From contig JAFRUA010000030.1 in NCBI GenBank assembly GCA_017434855.1, forward strand, positions 1 to 64,000: DNA of 64,000 nucleotides. Reading direction: 5' to 3'. Both the position numbers and the translations under genes were made by a program. Each line of letters opens with the position of its first letter. Position 1 is the first letter of the stretch. The DNA comes from Clostridia bacterium (GTDB lineage Bacteria > Bacillota > Clostridia > Oscillospirales > Acutalibacteraceae). The notes under the pieces are model-generated. The model did not search any database and was not told the DNA's origin. It saw nothing but the letters and a program-made list of their open reading frames with translations. Shown piece after piece: positions 19,732-27,709 of the stretch.

Positions 19732-21123
19732 TTGAACAAGCGTGAAAACGAACGAAACCCGGTCGAAACGCCCGCGCATGACGCGGCGCATGACGCGCTG
19801 GCCGAGGAACTGGAAGCGCTGCGCGACCTGTTTCAAAAAGAACTGGACCGCGCAAAAAACGCGCCGGACGATGCTGCGCTGCCGGTGAAAGACGGCGCGC
19901 CCGATGCGCCGCCGGATGCGGACGAAGGCCCGGTGTGCGCCTGCTGCGGGGCGCCGCTGACGGATGCCGACGCCGACGCGCCGTATTGCGAAGAATGCCT
20001 GACGCAGATGCGTACGCGGCCGGTCCACGCTGCGGCGGCGCTGTTTGTTTTGGCGGCGTTTTTGCTGGCGGCTGTGGGTTTGTATCTGTTCTCCGACTCT
20101 GCGGCCCAGTGGCGGCAACTGTTTTCGGCACAGCGCGCGGTGCAGGAGCACCGACTGCTGGATGCCGCCGACCGGTATGGCGACTGCTTTTTAATGAATG
20201 CAGACCGTGACAGCGTGTCGCTCACGGGAATCAAAGCGTATGCGGACCTTTGCCGATCACTGGGAGATGTTGATCTGGCGGCGCTGCTGGTGGACGCCCG
20301 GTTCCCGGGTCCCTTGCTGAAGCTGCCGTGGAACGCACGGTACCGCGCGCTGCTGAAGCTGCAGGCACAATTTGCCGCGACCGAGCAGGTGGCGATCGAC
20401 ATCTTTGGGGCGTATGATGATTATACGGATGCGGCCGTCTATGAGGATGTGGACGCGCAGTTGTGCGCGCTGCGGACCGATGACACATACGCGCCGGTTG
20501 CGGTGGAATACATTCGCTATCTTTTGATGAAGGCGGCCGGCAAACCGGCGGCGCTGCAAATGCAGCAGCTGGAGCAAATGGAGGCGGTCGACGACGGATG
20601 TTATACCGGGTACTATCTGGCCGCGATGATCGAGCTGGCGGGGGAGACCGGCGGCCCGGACGCCGCACGCACGTATTTTCAGACGGCGATCGAGCGCAAT
20701 GGGCAGGATCAGAATGCGTATGATGCCTTTGTGCGGGTGCTGCGCAGGCAGCCGGCGCCAGACACGGCCGCGATTTTTTCTGTGGCACAGGCCGCACAGG
20801 CGAATGCGCCGGCACGGGGAAAGCCGGTCTGGCTGCGGCTGTTTGCGGTCAGCGACCTTTTACGCGGCGATGACGCGCAGGCACTGCGCGAGATGCAGTT
20901 GTATATGACGGCCTGCTATGAGCAGCAGCTTTCGCTGACGATGGAGGAATGGAACCTGTATGCGCTTTGCGCCGCAGCGGCGGGGGATGAGGACGCCTGT
21001 GCCCAGATCGAAACCGCACTGGGCAGCGCACAGTTGAAGTTGTCGCCGGTGATCGGGCGGGTGCGGGCAGGCACATGGACGGCGGCTGAAGCGCTGCGGA
21101 AAGACGGGGGTGACATTGCATGA
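19732..21123 (+). CDS. Zinc-ribbon, single-span membrane protein with TPR-like helices
   Basis: The product is 463 residues and starts with TTG after GGAAGGGG. Residues 1-60 are charged and Ala/Asp/Pro-rich. A zinc ribbon follows (CACCGAPL and YCEECL, about residues 65-85), then one membrane helix (about 100-122), then about 340 residues of helical, TPR-like repeats with many Ala and Leu. It is the first gene of the ECF operon and overlaps the next by four bases (ATGA). The role is unknown; a scaffold or sensor for the transporter is a guess. There is no Cys catalytic motif and no signal peptide. Confidence 0.7.
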   Translation: MNKRENERNPVETPAHDAAHDALAEELEALRDLFQKELDRAKNAPDDAALPVKDGAPDAPPDADEGPVCACCGAPLTDADADAPYCEECLTQMRTRPVHAAAALFVLAAFLLAAVGLYLFSDSAAQWRQLFSAQRAVQEHRLLDAADRYGDCFLMNADRDSVSLTGIKAYADLCRSLGDVDLAALLVDARFPGPLLKLPWNARYRALLKLQAQFAATEQVAIDIFGAYDDYTDAAVYEDVDAQLCALRTDDTYAPVAVEYIRYLLMKAAGKPAALQMQQLEQMEAVDDGCYTGYYLAAMIELAGETGGPDAARTYFQTAIERNGQDQNAYDAFVRVLRRQPAPDTAAIFSVAQAAQANAPARGKPVWLRLFAVSDLLRGDDAQALREMQLYMTACYEQQLSLTMEEWNLYALCAAAAGDEDACAQIETALGSAQLKLSPVIGRVRAGTWTAAEALRKDGGDIA

Positions 21124-21692
21124 ATGGGATAGACCGTGTGATTCGCGTGCTGACCGCGCCCGGCGTGTGGATCCGATCCTTTTGGGTCCATCTGCTGTGC
21201 CGCATCTGGGCGGTTCCCGTGACAGAAACACGCCTGTTTCAAAACAAGGCGACGTTCGGCCATCTGCAGCACATGGCGCCGCCGACAGTGGGCGCGGCCT
21301 TTGCGATCGGATTTGTGCCGGCGCTTTTGAACCGGCTGCTGGCGCTGCTGCTGTTTTTGAGTTCTTTGCTGGGCCTGTTCCTGTTTCGTATGACGGGGTG
21401 GGTGGCGCTGAGCGCCAACACGCTGGCCTTTTGGTTCGCGTTTTCGCTGTATGTCAACACCTATCCGCCGGCAGAGCATGCGCGGCGGATGCAGACCATG
21501 CTGCGCGGGCAGGGCACGCGGGCGCAAAAAATCCTTTTGGCGCCGGGAACCTTCTGCTGTGCGGTCGGGTCGTTTCTTGAACGCCGCGGCGTGACGTTTT
21601 TGCTGGCCTGCGCGGGCCTTGCGGCGCTGGTGCTTTGGCAGGGCGCGCTGTTTGCCGCCATTGCCCGGTGGCTGCCGAATCTTGAGGGGTGA
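21120..21692 (+). CDS. Small multi-span membrane protein, unknown
   Basis: The product is 190 residues. About four hydrophobic segments can be seen (GAAFAIGFVPALL; LLALLLFLSSLLGLFL; SANTLAFWFAFSLYV; FLLACAGLAALVLW). The ATG overlaps the stop of the preceding gene (ATGA), so translation is coupled. I do not recognise the family. Its place between the zinc-ribbon protein and the surface proteins suggests a part in the same membrane system. Confidence 0.65.
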   Translation: MNGIDRVIRVLTAPGVWIRSFWVHLLCRIWAVPVTETRLFQNKATFGHLQHMAPPTVGAAFAIGFVPALLNRLLALLLFLSSLLGLFLFRMTGWVALSANTLAFWFAFSLYVNTYPPAEHARRMQTMLRGQGTRAQKILLAPGTFCCAVGSFLERRGVTFLLACAGLAALVLWQGALFAAIARWLPNLEG

Positions 21693-21701
21693 GGGATCGC
21701 G

Positions 21702-23039
21702 ATGAGAAAACAATCCGGACTGTTTTGTGCCTTGGCGGTGCTGCTTCTGCTGGTGAGCACTGTGGTTCCCGTGGCCGGGGCAGCCAAAACGCAAAACGTA
21801 AAAAATTCCATTTTGGAATTTTTGAGGGCAGAGAACCCGTCCCCGGACTTTGGCTCTGTGGGCGGGGATTGGGCCGTGCTTTGCCTGGCGCGCGGCGGTG
21901 CGATCGCGGCAAACGACGCCTATGCGTCGGCCTATCTGACGCGGGTCACGGCCCAGGTGCGGGCGATTGCACCCACGATGCCGGGCGCAACCGGCGCGCT
22001 GCACCGCAGCAAGTCGACCGAAAACGCGCGCCTGATCCTGGCGCTGACCGCGATCGGGCAGGACCCGCGCGATGTGGGCGGCTGGAACCTGCTGCGCCCG
22101 TTTGAAGATGTTGACTGGATCGGGCGGCAGGGCCTCAACGGCGTGATCTTTGCGCTGCTGGCACTGGACGCGCACGATTATGAGACACAGAACGCGACGA
22201 TCCGCAGTCAGTGCCTGGAAAAGCTGCTGTCATCGCAGACGGCGGACGGCGGCTGGACGCTGGCCGGGTCGAACGCGGACGCCGACCTGACGGCGATGGC
22301 GCTGCAGGCGCTTGCCCGGTACCGCAGCAAAGCGGCAGTCAGTCAGGCCGCACAGCGGGGATTCGACTGCCTTTCCGCCATGCAGGGTGCGGACGGCGAT
22401 TTCACCGACCAGTGCGAAACGCTTGCGCAGGTGGTGACGGCCTGCGCCGCCTGGGGCCGCGACCCCGACACGGATGCGGCGTTTAAAAAATCCGGCGGGT
22501 CCGCGTGGAAAGCGCTGTTGTCTTATGCGCTGCCAGGCGGCGGTTTTTGCCACCGGCAGGGCGACGGCCCGGATGAAATGGCGTCAGAGCAGGCGGGCTA
22601 TGCCATTGTGGCGTATGACCGATTCCTGAACGGAGAAGCCGCATTATATGACATGCGGAATGTGCGGCTGAACACCGACGCCGACGTGTCGACCACCCAT
22701 GGCGCCGACCAGACGCCGACGACCGCGCGGCCGACAAACAGTCAGCCGACAACCGCGCAGCCGACCACGGTGCAGCCCACAGGGGCAGCGCCGTCAGCAA
22801 CGCCGGAAGCGACCGCATCGGGCGGCTCTTTGACGCCAACGACGCAGGGGTCCGCCGCCGGGCAGCCGCAGGCGGCAGTGCCCGCAGATGCCGCAGTGCC
22901 GGCGGGCGCACAGACGCCCTCTGCGCCAAAGACCGGTGATACATCGGCGGCGGTGATCGCCGCGCTGACCCTTTCGGCAGCAAGCGCGGGGCTGTTCCTG
23001 TTGGTCGCCGTGCGCAAAAAGAAGGGGGCGAGGGCATGA
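21702..23039 (+). CDS. Cell-wall-anchored alpha/alpha-barrel protein (terpene-cyclase/intrinsic-factor fold)
   Basis: The product is 445 residues. It has a signal peptide (MRKQSG, hydrophobic core, VAGAA), then an alpha-helical domain with prenyltransferase/squalene-cyclase type repeats (QTADGGWTL, MQGADGDFT, LPGGGFCH) to about residue 310. A Thr/Pro/Gln-rich linker follows, then a sortase signal: APKTG at 408-412, a hydrophobic span, and the basic tail RKKKGARA. In animal intrinsic factor and transcobalamin this barrel is the alpha domain. It overlaps the DUF4430 lipoprotein gene by four bases. I infer extracellular ligand capture, not catalysis. Confidence 0.78.
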   Translation: MRKQSGLFCALAVLLLLVSTVVPVAGAAKTQNVKNSILEFLRAENPSPDFGSVGGDWAVLCLARGGAIAANDAYASAYLTRVTAQVRAIAPTMPGATGALHRSKSTENARLILALTAIGQDPRDVGGWNLLRPFEDVDWIGRQGLNGVIFALLALDAHDYETQNATIRSQCLEKLLSSQTADGGWTLAGSNADADLTAMALQALARYRSKAAVSQAAQRGFDCLSAMQGADGDFTDQCETLAQVVTACAAWGRDPDTDAAFKKSGGSAWKALLSYALPGGGFCHRQGDGPDEMASEQAGYAIVAYDRFLNGEAALYDMRNVRLNTDADVSTTHGADQTPTTARPTNSQPTTAQPTTVQPTGAAPSATPEATASGGSLTPTTQGSAAGQPQAAVPADAAVPAGAQTPSAPKTGDTSAAVIAALTLSAASAGLFLLVAVRKKKGARA

Positions 23040-23536
23040 AGAAACGCCTGTTTCTGCTGCTTGCGCTGCTGGTTTTGCTGACGGGCTGCGCCGGTGCAAA
23101 CAAAGAAGACCGTGGGGAACGGACGCTGACCTGTACGCTTTTGATCGAATGTGAAACCGCTCTGCAAAGCAGCGACCTGGACGGTGCGGTCCGGGCGGTG
23201 CTGCCGGAAAGCGGCGTGATTCTTGAGCAAAGCGTGACGTTTGCAGAGGGGGAGAGCGTCTTTGAAGTGCTGCAGCGCGCCTGCCGCGACGCGGGCGTTG
23301 CGATGGAGTTTTCCGACACGCCGGTGTATCATAGCGCTTATATCGAAGGCATCGGCCACCTTTATGAATTTGACTGCGGCTCCGGGTCCGGTTGGATGTA
23401 CAGCGTCAACGGCGAGTACCCGAACTTCGGCTGCAGCCGATACACGCTGAAGGATGGCGACGCGGTGGCATGGCGCTACACCTGTGATTACGGCGCCGAC
23501 CTTGGCCACCCCGGCGGTCAGGCGCTGGACGAATAA
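23036..23536 (+). CDS. DUF4430 lipoprotein (transcobalamin C-terminal-like domain)
   Basis: The product is 166 residues. The lipobox LLTGC places the lipid-modified Cys at residue 18. The single DUF4430 domain shows the typical GESVFEVLQRAC, GSGSGWMYSVNGEYPNFG and LKDGDAVAWRYT blocks. The same fold forms the beta domain of intrinsic factor and transcobalamin. It is coupled to the barrel protein upstream (ATGA) and followed 31 bases later by ecfT, so I infer a membrane-tethered binding protein feeding the ECF importer. Confidence 0.82.
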   Translation: MKKRLFLLLALLVLLTGCAGANKEDRGERTLTCTLLIECETALQSSDLDGAVRAVLPESGVILEQSVTFAEGESVFEVLQRACRDAGVAMEFSDTPVYHSAYIEGIGHLYEFDCGSGSGWMYSVNGEYPNFGCSRYTLKDGDAVAWRYTCDYGADLGHPGGQALDE

Positions 23537-23567
23537 CGAACGATTTCGACAGAAAGGACGTCAAGGC

Positions 23568-24425
23568 ATGGCAAAGCGGCGCGATATTCTTTTTTGGCAC
23601 CCGGCGGTCAGTCTGCTCTTTTTTGCGCTGGCCATCGGCTGCGCTTTGCTCTGGCGGCACCCGGCGTGTTTGCTGATCTCGCTGGTCTGCGGCGCGTGGA
23701 ACGCCATGCGGCTGACGCGGCGGAAAAGGCGGCGGGCCGGCTGGCCGGTTTTGGCGGCGGCGGTGCTGCTGACGGCGGCGATCAACGCCGCGTTCAATCA
23801 CCGGGGCGTCACCCGCCTTGCCTATCTGCCGTCCGGCAATGCGCTGACGCTGGAAAGTCTGCTGTTTGGGCTGTCGTCCGGGTTGCTGCTGGCGGCGGTG
23901 CTGCTGTGGTTCCGGTGCTTTTCGCGGGTCTTCACGGCGGAAAAGTGGATGTATCTGTTTGCAAAGGCGACGCCGGCGCTGGCGCTGCTGCTGTCGATGA
24001 GTTTGCAGTTTTTTGAAAAATTTCGCCGCCGGTTTCAAAAGGTCACGGCCGCACAGGCCGCCCTTGCGTCAAACGGCCCGGCAAAGGAGCGCCCGCTGCA
24101 AACGGCGCGGCGCAGCTTTGCGGTGATGCTGTCCTGGTCGCTGGAAAGCGCGATCGTCACCGCCGACAGCATGAAAAGCCGCGGCTACGGCACGGCAAGG
24201 CGCACGGCCATGACGCGCTTTTGTTACACGCGGCGCGACCGGCTGCTGACGCTCTGGCTGCTGCTGTGCGGCGTGTCTTTGGTCGGCGCGGCGGCAACCG
24301 GGCTGTTTGACTGGCGATACTTTCCGGCGTTCGGCGGGGGCGGCGCGGCCCCCATCACGGGATATCTGCTCACGTTGTATTTTTTGTTCTGCATGACGCC
24401 GCTTTGGGCCGATTGCCTTGCATAG
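23568..24425 (+). CDS. ecfT: Energy-coupling factor transporter transmembrane protein EcfT
   Basis: The product is 285 residues with about five to six membrane segments. The conserved coupling motif appears as DSMKSRGYG near residue 205, matching the A-x-x-x-R-G family box that contacts the ATPases. The ATG at 23568 follows AAAGGA. It ends eight bases before the ATPase/S fusion gene. EcfT links ATP hydrolysis to toppling of the S component. Confidence 0.9.
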   Translation: MAKRRDILFWHPAVSLLFFALAIGCALLWRHPACLLISLVCGAWNAMRLTRRKRRRAGWPVLAAAVLLTAAINAAFNHRGVTRLAYLPSGNALTLESLLFGLSSGLLLAAVLLWFRCFSRVFTAEKWMYLFAKATPALALLLSMSLQFFEKFRRRFQKVTAAQAALASNGPAKERPLQTARRSFAVMLSWSLESAIVTADSMKSRGYGTARRTAMTRFCYTRRDRLLTLWLLLCGVSLVGAAATGLFDWRYFPAFGGGGAAPITGYLLTLYFLFCMTPLWADCLA

Positions 24426-24433
24426 GAGGAACG

Positions 24434-27070
24434 ATGGACCTTCTGACCGTACAGCATTTGACCTTTGCCTATCCGAACCGGGCTGCACCCGCGTTACGGG
24501 ACGTTTCGTTCTCGCTGCGCGCGGGTGATTTTGTCGTACTCTGCGGGCGGTCCGGCAGCGGAAAAACCACGCTGCTGCGGCAGCTCAAGCCGGCGCTGGC
24601 GCCGCGCGGAATCCTGGACGGCCGCGTGCTTTGGAAAGGGGAAGCGCTCTCTGCGCGCGCTCTGAAGCAGACGGCCGCCGACATTGGTTTTGTGCAGCAG
24701 GACCCCCGGGATCAGATCGTGACCGACACCGTACGGCACGAGCTGGCCTTCGGCGCGGAAAGTCTGGGCATGGACCCGCAGACGATCTGCCGCCGCGTGG
24801 CGGAAACGGCGGCCTTTTTCGGCATCGAGGACCTGATCGGTCGGTCGACGGCGGACCTGTCCGGCGGGCAGGCACAGCTTTTGAATCTTGCGGCGGCAAT
24901 GGTGCTGCAGCCGAAGCTGCTGCTGCTGGACGAGCCGACGGCGCAGCTCGACCCCGTTGCGGCGGACACGTTTTTTGCCGCGCTGCAAAAGGTCAACCGG
25001 GAGTTGGGCGTCGCCGTCCTGATGACGGAGCACCGGCTGGAAACCGCCCTGACGCTGGCGACGGCCGCGGCTGTGCTGGAAAACGGAACGCTGCTGTGCT
25101 TCGGCGACGTCACGGCGGCGGGGAAGATGCTGCGGCAAACCCGCAACCCGCTGTTTTTTTCGATGCCGGCGGCCATGCAGCTCTGGTGCAGCGTGGAAAG
25201 CGCGCAGCCCTGCCCGGTCTCGGTCGGGGAGGGGCGCGAATTTCTGGGCGAATATCTGAAAGATCACCCGGCCTGTCCGGTCCCGCAAAGACAACCCGCC
25301 TCCGGCGGCGACACGGCTGTGACCGTGGAGGAGCTGACGTTCGGCTACGGGGAAGGGCCGGTGCTGCGCAACCTGTCGTTCACGGCGCAAAAGGGGACGC
25401 TGACCTGCATCCTCGGCGGCAACGGGGCGGGGAAGTCCACGCTGCTGTCACTGCTGGCCGGGCAACGGACGCCGGAACGGGGGACGCTGCGCTGCAAGGG
25501 GCGCGTGGGGCTGCTGCCGCAGCAGACGCAGACCCTTTTCATCAAAAAGACAGTGTGGAGCGACCTGTGCACGGCGGGGGCGCTTTCTGAAAAAACACAG
25601 GCAGAGCGAGAGACCGCTGTGCGCGACATGCTGGACCTGTGCGGGCTGCGGGGGCTGGAGGACCGGCACCCGTTTGACCTGTCGGGCGGCGAGATGCAGC
25701 GTGCGGCACTGGCAAAGGTGCTGCTGGGCGGCCCGGACATTCTGCTGCTGGACGAACCGACCAAGGGGTTTGACGCTGCGTTCAAACGCCGGTTCGCATC
25801 CGTTCTGGAAACATTGAAGGCAAAGGGCGTCTGCATCGTGATGGTGAGTCACGACGTGGAGTTTTGCGCCCGGACGGCCGACGTCTGCGCCCTGCTGTTT
25901 GACGGCGCGCTGGTCGGCAGCGGTCCGCCGCAGGAATTTTTCGGCGGCAACCGGTTTTATACCACGCAGGCGTCGCGCATCAGCCGCGGTCTGCTGCCGG
26001 ATGTGATCACCGCGCCGCAGCTCATCGCGGGCGCGGGCGGCACTGCCCCGGCGTGGGCAGAAGACGACGCGCCGGCGCCCGAACCGTTGGCTGTCAGGCC
26101 GGTGCAGCCGCAGCAAAAACCGCTGGCGCGCTGGCGCAAAGTCGGCGCGGGTCTGTCGGCTGTGGCGGCGCTGGTGCTGTTCGTGCTGCTGGCGCGGACG
26201 TTCCCGGCAACGGGGATGCAGGACGTTTCGGCCTTTACGGCGCTGACGCCGATGCAAAAGCAACTGGGCGGCGCGTTCTTTTTCAGCCTGCTTGCCGCTG
26301 CGCTGTTCACCGCAAAAAAGCAGCCCGAAACGGCGCTGCCGCAAACCAAACGCAAACTGCCGCTGCGCACCTGGTTCGGCGCCGGGCTTTGCGTCTGCGC
26401 GATCCCGCCGGTGCTGTGGTACGGGACGACGCTGCTGCCGGCAAAGCAGTATTATCTGACGGCGCTGGCGGTGCTGGTGCTGGCAATGCTGCCGTTTGTT
26501 CTGGTCTTTGAGGGCCGGCGGCCCCGGGCGCGGGAGCTGGCGCTTTTGGCGGCGCTTTGCGCGGTGACGGCGGCGGGGCGCGCGGCGTTCTTTATGCTGC
26601 CGCAGTGCAAGCCGGTGCTGGCGATGACGGTGCTGGTCGGCGTGGCGCTGGGCGGCGAAAGCGGCTTTCTGGTCGGTGCGGTGACGATGCTGGTGTCAAA
26701 CCTGCTGTTTGCGCAGGGCGCGTGGACGCCGTGGCAGATGTTTGCCATGGGGCTGGCCGGCGGTCTGGCCGGGCTGCTGGCGCGGCTGGGTCTGCTGCGC
26801 CGGTCGCGGCTGTCGCTGTGCGTCTTCGGCGCGCTGGCGGCCGTTGTGATCTACGGCGGCGTCATGAACCCGGCGGCGGCATTGATCTGGGGCGGCGAGG
26901 TGCTGAACCGCGAGATTTTGCTGACGTACTATGCGGCGGGGTTCCCGATGGACTGCGTGCACGCGGCAGCGACGGTGCTGTTTCTGTGGTTCCTTGCGCC
27001 GACGGTGCTGGATACCCTGCAGCGTGTGAAAGAAAAATACGGTGTGTTTGAAACGGGGGATGACGGATGA
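24434..27070 (+). CDS. EcfA-EcfA'-EcfS fusion: ECF importer ATPases plus substrate-binding membrane subunit
   Basis: The product is 878 residues. The first ABC domain has Walker A GRSGSGKTT (38-46), Q-loop VQQDPRDQ, signature LSGGQ (142-146) and LLLLDEP (162-168). The second has GGNGAGKST (328-336), LSGGE (416-420) and LLLDEPTKGFD (437-447). A linker follows, then from about 570 two to four extra membrane spans and an S-component-like six-span domain with LVSNLLFAQGAWTPWQMF. The ATG at 24434 follows AGGAGGA. All three activities are usually separate chains. I infer a vitamin importer, with cobalamin the first candidate from the neighbours. Confidence 0.85.
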   Translation: MDLLTVQHLTFAYPNRAAPALRDVSFSLRAGDFVVLCGRSGSGKTTLLRQLKPALAPRGILDGRVLWKGEALSARALKQTAADIGFVQQDPRDQIVTDTVRHELAFGAESLGMDPQTICRRVAETAAFFGIEDLIGRSTADLSGGQAQLLNLAAAMVLQPKLLLLDEPTAQLDPVAADTFFAALQKVNRELGVAVLMTEHRLETALTLATAAAVLENGTLLCFGDVTAAGKMLRQTRNPLFFSMPAAMQLWCSVESAQPCPVSVGEGREFLGEYLKDHPACPVPQRQPASGGDTAVTVEELTFGYGEGPVLRNLSFTAQKGTLTCILGGNGAGKSTLLSLLAGQRTPERGTLRCKGRVGLLPQQTQTLFIKKTVWSDLCTAGALSEKTQAERETAVRDMLDLCGLRGLEDRHPFDLSGGEMQRAALAKVLLGGPDILLLDEPTKGFDAAFKRRFASVLETLKAKGVCIVMVSHDVEFCARTADVCALLFDGALVGSGPPQEFFGGNRFYTTQASRISRGLLPDVITAPQLIAGAGGTAPAWAEDDAPAPEPLAVRPVQPQQKPLARWRKVGAGLSAVAALVLFVLLARTFPATGMQDVSAFTALTPMQKQLGGAFFFSLLAAALFTAKKQPETALPQTKRKLPLRTWFGAGLCVCAIPPVLWYGTTLLPAKQYYLTALAVLVLAMLPFVLVFEGRRPRARELALLAALCAVTAAGRAAFFMLPQCKPVLAMTVLVGVALGGESGFLVGAVTMLVSNLLFAQGAWTPWQMFAMGLAGGLAGLLARLGLLRRSRLSLCVFGALAAVVIYGGVMNPAAALIWGGEVLNREILLTYYAAGFPMDCVHAAATVLFLWFLAPTVLDTLQRVKEKYGVFETGDDG

Positions 27071-27609
27071 AGTGGATGATCGCGGCGGACCTGCACGGGG
27101 CTGCGGCGTGCTGTGAAAATTTGCTGAAAGCGTTTGACCGCGAGGGCGCCGGGCGGCTGATCCTGCTCGGGGACCTGCTGTATCACGGGCCGCGCAACGA
27201 CCTGCCCGCGGATTATGACCCGAAGCGGGTGATCGCGCTGCTGAACCCGCGGCGGCGGCAGTTGCTTTGCGTGCGCGGAAACTGCGACGCAGAGGTGGAC
27301 CAGATGGTACTGGATTTCCCCATCCTGGCGGAATATGCGCTTTTGCCGGTGGGGGAGCGGCTGATTTTTATGACCCACGGCCACCGATACAACCAAACGA
27401 ATCTGCCGCCGATGAACGCGGGCGACGTCCTGCTGCACGGGCACACCCATGTGCCGGCGTGGGAACCGGTCGGCGATGTTTTATACTGCAACCCCGGGTC
27501 GGCCGCACTGCCGAAGGCGGGCAGCGAGCGCAGCTATATGACGCTCGAGGACGGCGTGCTGCAATGGAAAACGCTGGATGGAACGGCATTTCACAGCCTG
27601 ACGCTCTGA
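27067..27609 (+). CDS. YfcE-like metallophosphodiesterase
   Basis: The product is 180 residues. Metal-binding motifs of the calcineurin-like fold run in order: AADLHG, LLGDLLYHG, RGNCD, MTHGHRYN and LLHGHTHVP, then CNPGSAALPK, typical of YfcE/MJ0936. The ATG overlaps the stop of the ECF fusion (ATGA), so it ends the seven-gene operon. Its natural substrate is unknown. Confidence 0.88.
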   Translation: MKWMIAADLHGAAACCENLLKAFDREGAGRLILLGDLLYHGPRNDLPADYDPKRVIALLNPRRRQLLCVRGNCDAEVDQMVLDFPILAEYALLPVGERLIFMTHGHRYNQTNLPPMNAGDVLLHGHTHVPAWEPVGDVLYCNPGSAALPKAGSERSYMTLEDGVLQWKTLDGTAFHSLTL

Positions 27610-27644
27610 CCGGATGAATGGCGGGAATGTCTTTTGTGTTTTTG

Positions 27645-27673
27645 TTGACAAGCGTGCAAACTTCGGGTACAAT
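27645..27673 (+). promoter_or_regulatory. Promoter of the beta-galactosidase gene
   Basis: TTGACA (27645-27650), 17-base spacer, TACAAT (27668-27673), 36 bases before the start codon. No clear operator palindrome or cre-like site was seen next to it. Confidence 0.8.
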
Positions 27674-27709
27674 AATAGAGAATCCAACGCAAGAAAGGAA
27701 ACAAGGGAT

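Noticed and set aside
21702-23039. Reading the barrel protein as an active terpene cyclase
   Set aside because: It is secreted and wall-anchored, I saw no clear cyclase catalytic Asp motif, and its partner is a DUF4430 lipoprotein; ligand binding fits better.
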